The notes beneath the pieces were generated by a model. It searched no databases. It saw only the letters and a program-made list of their open reading frames with translations, and was not told where the DNA came from. A stretch of DNA of 64,000 bases, from positions 806,001 to 870,000 of the forward strand of contig NZ_CP060714.1 in NCBI RefSeq assembly GCF_014395975.1, written 5' to 3'. This DNA comes from Diaphorobacter ruginosibacter. GTDB lineage: Bacteria > Pseudomonadota > Gammaproteobacteria > Burkholderiales > Burkholderiaceae_C. A program made the translations under genes and the position numbers. Shown here piece after piece: positions 33,324-42,691 of this stretch. How positions within the stretch are numbered: the first letter of the stretch is position 1; each line of letters starts with the position of its first letter.

Positions 33324-34660
33324 ACACCGCCACGACGACGACCACTACCATGACCCTCAATGAGGGGTTTTTCGCGCGACGCAACTGGTTCGACTGGGTG
33401 TTCGCGCTGCTTGTCGCGGCGGGAGGCATCTTCGCGCTGCAGCGCTATGGTCATGCCATGGATGTCTACGAGAAGGGCATCCTGATCGGAACCATTCCCT
33501 GCGCCATCTGGCTGGGCTGGTTCTGGCGCCCGCTCGCAACACTGATGCTGGTGGTCGCCGCGGCGGCACTGGGGGCGATCGGCCTGTATCAGAACGACGG
33601 GGCGGGCGACCTGGCGCGTGCCGACAGCGTTTTCCTGCTCAAGTACTTCATCTCCAGCCAGTCCGCGATCCTGTGGATGAGCATGCTGTTCTTCATCAGC
33701 ACGGTGTTCTACTGGGTCGGCATGTTCGTGAAGGGCGAGAGCGAGACGATGATGAAGCTCGGTTCCCGCGTGGCATGGACTGCCGTCGGCATGGCGCTGA
33801 TCGGCACGATGGTGCGCTGGTACGAGAGCTACCAGATCGGTCCGGACATCGGCCACATCCCGGTCAGCAACCTGTATGAAGTGTTCGTCATGTTCTGCTG
33901 GATGACGGCATTGTTCTACCTCTATTTCGAAGGCCAGTACAAGACGCGTGCGCTGGGCGGCTTCGTGATGCTGGTGGTGAGCGCCGCAGTCGGATTTCTG
34001 CTCTGGTACACCGTGGCGCGCGATGCGCAGCAGATCCAGCCTCTGGTTCCTGCGCTCAAGAGCTGGTGGATGAAGCTGCACGTGCCGGCCAACTTCGTTG
34101 GCTACGGGACCTTCGCGCTGTCGGCCATGGTGGCGTTTGCCTACCTGATCAAGCAGCAGGCCAGTGAGACGCGCTGGTACAAGTTGGCACCGCTGTGGCT
34201 GCTGGGCGTGGCGCTGTGTTTCGAGCCGCTGGCGTTCCGCCAGACGCAGCAGACGGGCAGCTCCTACTGGATGATCTATTTCGGTATTTCCGCCCTGATC
34301 GTCGCGGGCATCCTGCTGGCACGAAAGACCATCGCGGAGCGCCTGCCTGCACTCGAGGTGCTGGACGACGTGATGTACAAGGCGATCGCCGTGGGTTTCG
34401 CCTTCTTCACCATTGCCACCGTGCTGGGCGCGCTGTGGGCGGCAGAGGCCTGGGGCGGATACTGGAGCTGGGACCCGAAGGAGACCTGGGCGCTGATCGT
34501 GTGGCTGAACTATGCAGCCTGGTTGCACATGCGCCTCATGAAGGGCCTGCGCGGCACCATGTCGGCCTGGTGGGCGCTGGTTGGGCTGGCGGTCACCACC
34601 TTCGCCTTCCTCGGCGTGAACATGTTCCTGAGCGGCCTGCACAGTTACGGTGAACTTTGA
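33320..34660 (+). CDS. ccsB: cytochrome c biogenesis protein CcsB/ResC (CcmC/F-like)
   Basis: The 446-residue polytopic protein carries the haem-handling WWD-type motif WGGYWSWDPKETWALIVWLN. It has conserved histidines in LKSWWMKLHVPANFVGYGTF and in LNYAAWLHMRLM. Its N-terminus has a run of Thr codons (MNTATTTTTTM) before the first helix, which is an unusual simple sequence. It is coupled to resB through an ATGA overlap and forms the haem exporter/lyase with it. A 78-bp gap follows before msrP. Confidence 0.93.
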   Translation: MNTATTTTTTMTLNEGFFARRNWFDWVFALLVAAGGIFALQRYGHAMDVYEKGILIGTIPCAIWLGWFWRPLATLMLVVAAAALGAIGLYQNDGAGDLARADSVFLLKYFISSQSAILWMSMLFFISTVFYWVGMFVKGESETMMKLGSRVAWTAVGMALIGTMVRWYESYQIGPDIGHIPVSNLYEVFVMFCWMTALFYLYFEGQYKTRALGGFVMLVVSAAVGFLLWYTVARDAQQIQPLVPALKSWWMKLHVPANFVGYGTFALSAMVAFAYLIKQQASETRWYKLAPLWLLGVALCFEPLAFRQTQQTGSSYWMIYFGISALIVAGILLARKTIAERLPALEVLDDVMYKAIAVGFAFFTIATVLGALWAAEAWGGYWSWDPKETWALIVWLNYAAWLHMRLMKGLRGTMSAWWALVGLAVTTFAFLGVNMFLSGLHSYGEL

Positions 34661-34738
34661 GCGGTCCGGCTGACTCCATGTGATGTGCCCGTGCTCTCCG
34701 GTGCGGGCCCATGCGCAACAGATGCGGAGGCACAAGTC

Positions 34739-35749
<1,011 letters not shown>

Positions 35750-35800
35750 TGGACAGGGCGGGGTCTTGAGGTTCGGCGGGCCGGCATTCATTCTTTCGTG

Positions 35801-36439
35801 ATGCAGAAAAATTCTTCCCAAGCGACGGATGCCGTGCTGCGCGGCCGGTGGGTCAAGCCGCTGGCCTTCATGCTGTGCCTTGTCCCATTCTCATGGTTGC
35901 TGTACGCCGCGTTCAATGATCAGCTGGGCGCCAACCCAGCCGAGGCGCTGGTGCGTTCCACGGGGGACTGGACGCTTCGCATGCTCTGCGTGGTGCTGGC
36001 AGTCACGCCCCTGCGGCAATGGCTGGCGCTGCCATCGCTCGGGAGGCTGCGACGCATGCTGGGTCTGTTTGCCTACTTCTATGCGGCACTGCACCTGCTT
36101 TCCTATGCCTGGTTCGACATGGGGTTCGAGCTTCCCGAGTTGCTGCGTGACATCGCCAAGCGGCCATTCATCCTGGTGGGATTCGCGGCATTCCTTCTGC
36201 TGACCGCGTTGGCGATCACATCCCCCAAAGCGGCCGTCAGGGCCCTGGGCGGCAAGCGCTGGCAGATGCTGCACCGCGCCGTCTACCTCTGCGCTGGTCT
36301 TGCACTGCTGCATTTCTTCTGGATGCGCGCAGGCAAGAACAACTTTGCCGAAGTCTTTGTCTATGCGTTCATCGTGGCCGGGCTGCTGCTGGCGCGGGTG
36401 GCGTGGCGGCTGCGCAGCCGGCGGCAGGCGGCGGCCTGA
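35801..36439 (+). CDS. msrQ: haem-binding membrane subunit MsrQ (YedZ)
   Basis: The 212-residue protein has six hydrophobic helices. Histidines for haem lie in YFYAALHLLSYAWFD, MLHRAVYLCAGLALLHFFW, the pattern of ferric reductase-like transmembrane (MsrQ) proteins. MsrQ passes electrons from the quinone pool or flavin reductase to MsrP. ATG 35801 or the GTG directly before it (35798) is the start. The C-terminus is basic (RLRSRRQAAA). A TCGGCAG/CTGCCGA hairpin (36445-36464) without U-tract follows; the next gene is convergent. Confidence 0.93.
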   Translation: MQKNSSQATDAVLRGRWVKPLAFMLCLVPFSWLLYAAFNDQLGANPAEALVRSTGDWTLRMLCVVLAVTPLRQWLALPSLGRLRRMLGLFAYFYAALHLLSYAWFDMGFELPELLRDIAKRPFILVGFAAFLLLTALAITSPKAAVRALGGKRWQMLHRAVYLCAGLALLHFFWMRAGKNNFAEVFVYAFIVAGLLLARVAWRLRSRRQAAA

Positions 36440-36508
36440 AGGACTCGGCAGTGCCTGCTGCCGACAGCAGCGAAATAGTCGGCGAACCAGTCAGCGCGCT
36501 GGGCAGGA

Positions 36509-37324
36509 TCAGGGTCGAAACTGGCGGGAGACCGGGTCGATCCTGCCCGTGGGCAACTGGTAGCTTCGTTCATCGAACAGGTCGATGCCGCAGGCGAGGC
36601 CATCCAGCCAATTGTAGAAGTCGTTGATCGCCTGGGTGCCTTTGATCGGGGCGCCATGCTGCGGAACAATCATGGCGACATCCAGCTGCCGGGCCATGCG
36701 TGTCCACAGCCGCAAGATCTTGTTGGACACCATGTAGCGCCTGTGGAAGCCTTCCATGCGCGCGATGTGCGGGAGCAGATCGGTCACGGGCTCGCGAGCT
36801 TCCGTGCCCGACATCATCGACACGCCCAGATCGCCGCTGAACAGAATCTTGCTGATGGGGTCGTAGAAGTGGAAATTGCCTTCCGCATGCATGAAGTGCG
36901 CGGGCAGGAGGTGCAGCACGGATTGCCCCAGGGGAAGCTGTGCGCCCTGGTCCGGGACGCCGATCACGCGGTTTTCCGTCTTGCCAACCTTGGTGAAATG
37001 CGGTGCAAAGCGCTCCCAGATGCGCGAGATGACCAATTGCGCCTTGGTGCTGGTCATCCAGCGATCCAGCGAGGCGATGATGTCCGGATCGGCGTGGGAG
37101 GCCACCAGATAGGAGAGCCTGCTCGGCGGGAAGTACTTCGTCATTCCCATGAACAGTTCGTTGAACGCGAGATTTCCGCCCGGATCCAGGATGGCACCGG
37201 TATCGCCGTCGACGATCAGGAACTGATTCGCTTGAACTGCCGCGCCATCTTCCTCGATCAGGTCCGAGAACATCAGGCAGATATGGCGCTTGTCTCGGTA
37301 AAGTTCTACGGGTTCCAGTGACAT
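36509..37324 (-). CDS. metallo-beta-lactamase-fold protein of the ODP (flavodiiron-like) group
   Basis: The 271-residue protein has the MBL fold seen in flavodiiron proteins and their stand-alone ODP relatives: FLIVDGDTGAILDPGGN, SHADPDIIASL, LPAHFMHAEGNFHFYD, KILFSGDLG and PQHGAPIKG. The usual H-x-E-x-D-H metal motif is H-A-D-P-D-I here, so the first acid is Asp and the last His is replaced. Such proteins may bind a diiron centre and oxygen as sensors rather than reduce it; there is no flavodoxin domain. ATG 37324 is chosen, since the frame further 5' starts only at TTG. It lies next to msrPQ (convergent) in an oxidative-stress-flavoured neighbourhood. Confidence 0.75.
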   Translation of the reverse strand: MSLEPVELYRDKRHICLMFSDLIEEDGAAVQANQFLIVDGDTGAILDPGGNLAFNELFMGMTKYFPPSRLSYLVASHADPDIIASLDRWMTSTKAQLVISRIWERFAPHFTKVGKTENRVIGVPDQGAQLPLGQSVLHLLPAHFMHAEGNFHFYDPISKILFSGDLGVSMMSGTEAREPVTDLLPHIARMEGFHRRYMVSNKILRLWTRMARQLDVAMIVPQHGAPIKGTQAINDFYNWLDGLACGIDLFDERSYQLPTGRIDPVSRQFRP

Positions 37325-37451
37325 AAAGCAGCTTTGAATCAAAAGCTGCAATTTATGCGGGATATCAATAAGTCGTATTGATTGAAATCAAGACGCGACC
37401 CGGGGCAGGGCGAGACACGAGGGCAAGGAGTGTCGTTGCCGCCTCACGCTA

Positions 37452-37676
37452 TCATGGCTGCGAACGGGAGGCCGGGCTGGGCTCGGCGGTGCTTGCGGGG
37501 GCCGCCTCCCGGGACGGCTTCCTGGCTGGATTCAGCGTTTCCGGCAGGGTGGCGCGCTGTGCGGCGGCCGGCTCGGTCGGCAGATACAGCGGGCCGCGCT
37601 GCCCGCAGGCAACAGTGACCACCGCAATCCCGCCAAGGGCAATGGTCCTGAATAGAATTTGGCAAGACTTCAACAT
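37452..37676 (-). CDS. lptM: LPS translocon maturation chaperone LptM (YifL-like lipoprotein)
   Basis: The 74-residue lipoprotein has a signal with the lipobox VTVAC (Cys at 24) followed by GQRGPLYLP, the hallmark of LptM/YifL, which helps LptD mature in the outer membrane. The tail is rich in Pro, Ala and Ser. ATG 37676 is only 12 bp from the divergent cyaY ATG, so each promoter lies in or near the other gene. No Shine-Dalgarno is visible. lysA, which commonly follows this gene, is not present here; the next minus-strand gene is the ODP protein after a 127-bp gap. Confidence 0.85.
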   Translation of the reverse strand: MLKSCQILFRTIALGGIAVVTVACGQRGPLYLPTEPAAAQRATLPETLNPARKPSREAAPASTAEPSPASRSQP

Positions 37677-37688
37677 ATCTGAATTGTA

Positions 37689-38024
37689 ATGACTGACCTT
37701 GAATTCATGGATCGCGCAGAAAAAGTTCTTCTGGCCATCGAACAATGCTGCGACACCATCAACGAAAACACGGATGCCGACCTGGACAGCCAGCGCTCCG
37801 GCGGGTTGGTGACCATCACCTTCAGCAACCGCAGCCAGATCGTGGTCAACCTGCAGAAGCCGCTGCACGAAATCTGGATGGCGGCCCAGAGTGGTGGCTA
37901 CCACTACAAGTTCGATGGCGAGGTGTGGCGCGACACCAAGGGGAGTGGCGAGTTCTTCGCAGAACTGAGCCGCGATGCGAGCGCGCAGTCAGGGCAGGCA
38001 CTCGTTTTCAAGATCGAAGCTTGA
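37689..38024 (+). CDS. cyaY: frataxin-like iron donor protein CyaY
   Basis: CyaY binds iron and tunes IscS-dependent iron-sulfur cluster assembly. The 111-residue protein has the frataxin fold elements: an acidic first helix (MTDLEFMDRAEKVLLAIEQC), TINENTDADLDSQRSGG, then ITFSNRSQIVVNLQ, HEIWMAAQSGGYHYKFD and VWRDTKGSGEFFAELS. Length and order are typical. The ATG has no Shine-Dalgarno, and only 12 bp separate it from lptM, so the mRNA may be leaderless. The 3' side is the structured region at 38025-38313. Confidence 0.95.
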   Translation: MTDLEFMDRAEKVLLAIEQCCDTINENTDADLDSQRSGGLVTITFSNRSQIVVNLQKPLHEIWMAAQSGGYHYKFDGEVWRDTKGSGEFFAELSRDASAQSGQALVFKIEA

Positions 38025-38313
38025 CAAGGGGCTGCCGAAAGGAGGTGGATTCCGCTTTTGCTTGAGCAGTGAGCCTGCGAAGTGACCGAGGCGCTTGGAA
38101 CTCGCACCACAACGCCGAGACAGGGTTTGAGACGAGGCGTCGCCGACGCAGACATACCTTTTGGTAGGCAAGGAGGCGCAACGAAGGATCAAGCCCTGTA
38201 TCGGCGCCTCCGCACGGTTGAACAGTCGAAGCCGGAGGCTTCGTTTGAGCATGCCAGTGCAGGCGTATAGCGCTTCATTTGCGTGCCGAATGTTGTTGAC
38301 TCGGTACTTCAAT
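38025..38313. other. structured non-coding region after cyaY
   Basis: No gene is seen in this 289-bp stretch, but it is rich in inverted repeats: ACAGGGTTTGA (about 38121-38131) with TCAAGCCCTGT (about 38189-38199), GCGTC-GCC-GACGC, TACC-TTTT-GGTA, GGAGGCGC with GCGCCTCC, and CGAAGCC-GGA-GGCTTCG (38227-38243). The first and fourth stems cannot both form without a pseudoknot. It could be a small RNA, a dispersed repeat, or a long 3' end of cyaY. Confidence 0.45.
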
Positions 38314-38338
38314 AAAAAAGGCCGCCTGATGGCGGCCT
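38314..38338 (-). terminator. intrinsic terminator of the PBP1A gene
   Basis: Stem GGCCGCC / GGCGGCC with loop ATCA on the minus strand, then TTTTTT. It begins 4 bp after the mrcA stop. Confidence 0.9.
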
Positions 38339-38341
38339 GTT

Positions 38342-40726
38342 TCAATTGCGGAACAGATCCAGGATCTTGTTGCGCTCTTCGGTGGCGGGCGGTGCGGTCG
38401 GTGCAACGCCGGATGCAGCCCCCCCGGAGTCGAGTCCCACGTTGGCAACACCGCCGCTGCGTGCATATTCCTCGTACATCCAGTCACCACTCACATTCAC
38501 GAGGCCAGGCGGCACGGTAGGTTCCGAAACGGGGACGCCCTTGAGTGCCCGCTCCATGTAGCTGATCCAGATGGGCAGGCTCAGGCCGCCGCCGGTTTCA
38601 CGGCTACCCAGGTTGCGCGGCGTGTCGTAGCCGATCCAGGTGACGGCCACGTTCGTCGGCTGGAAGCCGGCAAACCAGGCATCGAATGCGTCGTTGGTCG
38701 TCCCTGTCTTGCCATAGATGTCGGGGCGCTTGAGCGTGCCCTGCGCGCGGGCCGCGGTGCCCGAACGGGCGACTTCCTGCAGCAGGCTGTCCATGATGAA
38801 GGCGTTGCGGGCATCGATGGCACGCTCGGAATTGGCGAGCGAAGGAGGCTGCACTTCCGAGATCACATGGCCGCGGTGGTCCGTCACGCGGGCGATCAGG
38901 TAGGGATTCACGCGGTAGCCGCCATTGGCGAAGACCGAGTAGCCCGTCATGAGCTGCATGGGCGTCACCGAGCCCGCGCCCAGCGCCATCGTCAGGTAGG
39001 CAGGCTGCTTGTCCGCATCAAAGCCGAAGCGCGTCACCCAGCTCTGGGCAAACTTCGGCCCCACGGCCTGCAGCACGCGGATGGAGACGAGATTCTTGGA
39101 GCGCGCCAGTCCCGTGCGCATGGTCATGGGACCGTCGTAGCGTCCGTCGTAGTTCTTGGGCTCCCAGGGCTGGCCACCGGTGACACCCGCGCTGAAGAAC
39201 AGCGGCGCATCGTTGATGACCGTGGAGGGGGAAAAGCCCTTTTCCAGCGCGGCGGAGTAGATGAACGGCTTGAAGCTCGAGCCTGGCTGGCGCCATGCCT
39301 GGGTGACGTGATTGAACTTGTTCTTGTCGAAGTCGAATCCCCCCACCAGGGCCTTGATGGCGCCCGTGCGCGGGTCGGACGAGACGAATGCGCCCTCCAC
39401 CTCGGGCAGTTGCGTGATCTCCCAGCCCTGCTTGGGTGTCTGGACGACGCGCACGATGGCCCCGCGGCGAAGCTTGATGTTGGGCGGTGCCTTGTCGCTC
39501 AGTCCGGATTGCACCGGCTTGAGGCCGTCACCCGTGATCGTGATGGGCTCGCCATTCGCGCGTGCCACCACCACCTTCTTGGCCGATGCCTCGAGCACGA
39601 CGGCAGCAAGCACGTTGCCGTTGTCGGGGTGGTTGGCCAGAGCGTCGTCGATGGCGTCCTCAGCCTCGGCGGCATCCTTGGGCAGCTCGACAAAGCGCTC
39701 GGGGCCGCGATAGTGCTGGCGACGTTCATAGTCCATGATGCCCTTGCGCAGGGCCAGGTAGGCAGTTTCCTGGTCGCCGGCATTCAGCGTGGTGTAGACG
39801 TTCAGTCCGCGCGTGTAGGCCTCGTTGCCGTACTGCGCGAAGATCATCTGGCGCACCATCTCGGCCACGTATTCGGCGTGGATGCGGGTGTCGTCGCTGC
39901 CGGAGCGCAGCTTGAGATCCTCCTGCTTGGCTTCCGCTGCCTGTGCGGCCGTGATGAAGCCGTTTTCCTGCATGCGCTCGATGATGTAGAGCTGTCGGCT
40001 GCGTGCGCGCTTGGGGTTGCTGATGGGGTTGTAGGCCGAAGGCGCCTTGGGCAGGCCGGCCAGCATCGCGGCCTCGGCGATGGTGATGGATTTCAGTGGC
40101 TTGCCGAAATAGGTCTCGGCCGCAGCAGCAAAACCATAGGCGCGATTGCCCAGATAGATCTGGTTCATGTAGATCTCGAGAATCTGGTTCTTGGTCAGCA
40201 GATGCTCGAGCTTGAACGTGAGCAGGATTTCGTAGATCTTGCGGGTGAACGTCTTTTCGGATGACAGATAGACATTCCGGGCCACCTGCATGGTGATGGT
40301 CGAGGCGCCCTGGCTTTTGACCTTGCCGAGGTTGGCGAGAGCGGCTCGCACCATGCCCTTGTAGTCCACACCGCCATGCTCGAAGAAGCGCGAGTCCTCG
40401 ATGGCCAGCACGGCATTCTTCATGACATCCGGAATCTCATTGATCGGAGTCAAATTTCGGCGTTCTTCTCCGAACTCGCCCAGCAAAGCGCCTTCCTGTG
40501 AGTAGACTCTGAGCGGCAGTTTGGGGCGATAGTCAGCCAACTGCGAGATATCCGGCAGGTTGGGGTAGGCCATGGCCAGACCGATGGCCACCACGATGGC
40601 ACCTGCCACCACACCCGCTACCGCAATACCGACCAGCCAAGCAAGGATGCGAGTGATCCATGACAGCACGGAGCGGTGGGGGTGAGGTGTATTTTTGGGG
40701 GTCGAAGGAGTGTCGGTTCGCGGCAT
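38342..40726 (-). CDS. mrcA: penicillin-binding protein 1A (glycosyltransferase and transpeptidase)
   Basis: PBP1A polymerises and crosslinks peptidoglycan. The 794-residue protein has a short cytoplasmic N-terminus, one membrane anchor (about 28-52) and a GT51 domain with E110 in AIEDSRFFEHGGVDY and ASTITMQVARNVYLS. The transpeptidase has SSFKPFIYSAALEKG (SxxK), SKNLVSIRVLQAVGP (SxN) and GKTGTTNDAFDAWFAGF (KTG). An insert between GT and TP domains (about 310-420) is the OB-like domain of class A enzymes. It is divergent from pilM, as in many proteobacteria. A TATAAT -10 box at 40755-40750 precedes it, and it has its own terminator. Confidence 0.96.
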   Translation of the reverse strand: MPRTDTPSTPKNTPHPHRSVLSWITRILAWLVGIAVAGVVAGAIVVAIGLAMAYPNLPDISQLADYRPKLPLRVYSQEGALLGEFGEERRNLTPINEIPDVMKNAVLAIEDSRFFEHGGVDYKGMVRAALANLGKVKSQGASTITMQVARNVYLSSEKTFTRKIYEILLTFKLEHLLTKNQILEIYMNQIYLGNRAYGFAAAAETYFGKPLKSITIAEAAMLAGLPKAPSAYNPISNPKRARSRQLYIIERMQENGFITAAQAAEAKQEDLKLRSGSDDTRIHAEYVAEMVRQMIFAQYGNEAYTRGLNVYTTLNAGDQETAYLALRKGIMDYERRQHYRGPERFVELPKDAAEAEDAIDDALANHPDNGNVLAAVVLEASAKKVVVARANGEPITITGDGLKPVQSGLSDKAPPNIKLRRGAIVRVVQTPKQGWEITQLPEVEGAFVSSDPRTGAIKALVGGFDFDKNKFNHVTQAWRQPGSSFKPFIYSAALEKGFSPSTVINDAPLFFSAGVTGGQPWEPKNYDGRYDGPMTMRTGLARSKNLVSIRVLQAVGPKFAQSWVTRFGFDADKQPAYLTMALGAGSVTPMQLMTGYSVFANGGYRVNPYLIARVTDHRGHVISEVQPPSLANSERAIDARNAFIMDSLLQEVARSGTAARAQGTLKRPDIYGKTGTTNDAFDAWFAGFQPTNVAVTWIGYDTPRNLGSRETGGGLSLPIWISYMERALKGVPVSEPTVPPGLVNVSGDWMYEEYARSGGVANVGLDSGGAASGVAPTAPPATEERNKILDLFRN

Positions 40727-40749
40727 AGGCTCTCACAGGATAGCCGTGC

Positions 40750-40755
40750 ATTATA
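40750..40755 (-). promoter_or_regulatory. -10 box of the mrcA promoter
   Basis: Perfect TATAAT on the minus strand, 23 bases before the mrcA ATG, which gives a leader of about 17 bases. No good -35 hexamer lies 16-18 bases upstream, so activity may need an activator or be modest. Confidence 0.4.
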
Positions 40756-40881
40756 AAAACTGTCGTGTTGCCCGGCGTTTCATCATGTGTAGCACCACAA
40801 CTGCGGGAGGCAGGGGTGCTCGTCTCGGGGGGAACGTCTGCTTTTGACAACGGCTGGATCACTATCGCGAGCCAAAACTCT

Positions 40882-40910
40882 TTGCTGGATAAGTACCTTA
40901 CTGATAGCAT
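40882..40910 (+). promoter_or_regulatory. sigma70-like promoter of the pilMNOPQ operon
   Basis: TTGCTG (40882-40887), 17 bases, TAGCAT (40905-40910). The expected start site is about 50 bases before the pilM start. No sigma54-type GG-N10-GC element was noticed. Confidence 0.4.
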
Positions 40911-40967
40911 TCATGTGAAGTGTTAAGTATTGTTGCACTGCATAGGTAGAAATTTTGGGAGGCGATC

Positions 40968-42047
40968 TTGATAGCAATGGGGTCTATTTTTGGTCGGCAG
41001 TCTGCCCCATTGCTTGGGATAGACATCAGTTCGTCCAGCGTCAAGCTCGTGGAGTTGGGCCGTGACAAGACAGGCAACCTGGTGCTCGAGCGCTGTGCCA
41101 TCGAGCCACTGGAGAGAGGGTGGATCACCGATGGCAACATCGAAAAATTCGATGAGGTGGCCGAGGCCATCCGGCGTCTCGTGAAGAAAAGCGGAACGCG
41201 CACCAAGCACGTGGCCCTGGCACTGCCTTCGTCGGCAGTGATCACCAAGCGCATCACTCTGCCCGCCGGATTGAGCGAGCAGGAGATGGAAGTTCAGGTC
41301 GAATCTGAAGCAAATCAATACATCCCTTTCTCTTTGGACGAGGTGAGCCTCGATTTCTGCGTTATTGGGCAGAGCAAGTCGGCGCCCGATGACGTCGACG
41401 TCCTGATTGCTGCATCGCGCAAGGAAAAGGTGCAGGATCGCCAGGGACTGGCTGAGGCCGCAGGCCTCAAGGCGGTAGTGGTGGACATCGAGTCCAACGC
41501 ATCACGCATGGCTGCCAACCGTCTCGTCGAATCACTGCCCAACAAGGGCAAGGATGCCGTCGTTGCATTGTTCGAGATTGGCGCGATGACCACCAGCATG
41601 CAGGTACTCCGCAACGACGAGGTGCTCTACGACCGGGATCAGGCATTCGGTGGTGCACAGCTCACGCAGCTGATCGTCCGCCAATACGGCTTTTCCCAGG
41701 AAGAGGCCGAATCCAAGAAGCGCGGCGGTGATCTGCCGGAGGATTATGTTTCCGCGGTGCAGCGCCCCTTCGTGGACAGCCTGTCGCAGGAAATTGCGCG
41801 CGCGCTGCAGTTCTTCTTCACCAGCACACCCTACAACCGCGTGGATCACATCATGCTGGCCGGTGGTTCTGCTCCGCTTTCAGGGCTGACCGAGGCCGTG
41901 ACAAAGGGCACTGGATTTGCATGCTCCACGGTCAATCCCTTTGACGGCATGGAGATTGCCGGCTCGGTGCGTCTGAAGAAAATGGTGCGAGAGGCGCCAA
42001 CCTATCTGACTTCGTGCGGATTGGCGATGCGGAGGTTTCTGCAGTGA
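40968..42047 (+). CDS. pilM: type IV pilus inner-membrane platform protein PilM
   Basis: PilM is a cytoplasmic actin-like ATPase that binds the N-terminus of PilN. The 359-residue protein has LLGIDISSSSVKLVELG (phosphate 1 loop), a central VDIESNASRM region, VALFEIGAMTTSMQVL (phosphate 2) and IMLAGGSAPLSGLTEAV (adenosine loop). The open frame begins at TTG 40968, for which GGGAGG lies 5 bases upstream; an ATG at 40977 is 14 bases from it and less likely. Its stop overlaps the GTG of pilN, the first of several coupled junctions in the operon. Confidence 0.95.
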   Translation: MIAMGSIFGRQSAPLLGIDISSSSVKLVELGRDKTGNLVLERCAIEPLERGWITDGNIEKFDEVAEAIRRLVKKSGTRTKHVALALPSSAVITKRITLPAGLSEQEMEVQVESEANQYIPFSLDEVSLDFCVIGQSKSAPDDVDVLIAASRKEKVQDRQGLAEAAGLKAVVVDIESNASRMAANRLVESLPNKGKDAVVALFEIGAMTTSMQVLRNDEVLYDRDQAFGGAQLTQLIVRQYGFSQEEAESKKRGGDLPEDYVSAVQRPFVDSLSQEIARALQFFFTSTPYNRVDHIMLAGGSAPLSGLTEAVTKGTGFACSTVNPFDGMEIAGSVRLKKMVREAPTYLTSCGLAMRRFLQ

Positions 42048-42691
42048 TTTTGATCAACCTGCTTCCTCATAGAGAAGCTGCAAAGAAACGCAGGAAAGAG
42101 GCGTTTCAAGTCACCATGGTCATGGCGGCGCTGATCGGCGCAGCCATTGCCGGTGGCGTGTACTGGTGGTTCCAGAACCAGATCGAGAACCAGCAGGCGC
42201 GCAATGCGTTCCTGACTCGGGAAATCAAGCAACTTGACGAACAGATCAAGGAAATTGCCACGATCGAGAGCGAGATCGCCGCACTGCGCGCACGCCAGAA
42301 GGCCGTGGAGGATCTGCAGGCCGATCGCAATCTGCCGGTGCATCTGCTGACCGAGTTGGTGGCGCAGATGCCTGATGGTATTTACATCACCAGTGTCAAG
42401 CAAGTGGATCAGACGGTTGAGATGCATGGCATGGCGCAGTCCCAGGAACGTGTGTCTGAACTGCTTCGCAATATCTCCGGCAATACCCCATGGTTTGCCA
42501 AGCCTGAATTGCTGGAAATCGTGGCGGCCAATGCAACTCTTTCTCCGAAAGATGTGCGCAGGGTGGCGTCATTCAAGATGCGTTTCCGTTTGATGCGGGC
42601 CTCGGATTTGAAGAAAGAAGCCGATGCCGCTGAAAAGGCGGAGAAGGCGGAAAAGGCCAAGCTGCCCAAGGGGAATGCGAATGGCAAGTAA
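42044..42691 (+). CDS. pilN: type IV pilus assembly protein PilN
   Basis: PilN is a bitopic inner-membrane protein that pairs with PilO. Its cytoplasmic N-terminus, VILINLLPHREAAKKRRKEA (starting at the GTG), contains the INLLP motif that binds PilM. One helix follows at about 25-43, then a coiled coil and a small ferredoxin-like domain. The C-terminus is Lys/Glu/Ala-rich. GTG 42044 overlaps the pilM stop (GTGA) and has GGAGG 8 bases before it; the ATG at 42014 lies inside pilM and is not used. Length 215 residues. Confidence 0.94.
   Translation: MILINLLPHREAAKKRRKEAFQVTMVMAALIGAAIAGGVYWWFQNQIENQQARNAFLTREIKQLDEQIKEIATIESEIAALRARQKAVEDLQADRNLPVHLLTELVAQMPDGIYITSVKQVDQTVEMHGMAQSQERVSELLRNISGNTPWFAKPELLEIVAANATLSPKDVRRVASFKMRFRLMRASDLKKEADAAEKAEKAEKAKLPKGNANGK

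Noticed and set aside
36440..36508. Intrinsic terminator after msrQ
   Set aside because: The TCGGCAG/CTGCCGA hairpin has no U-tract on either strand; it is mentioned with msrQ only.
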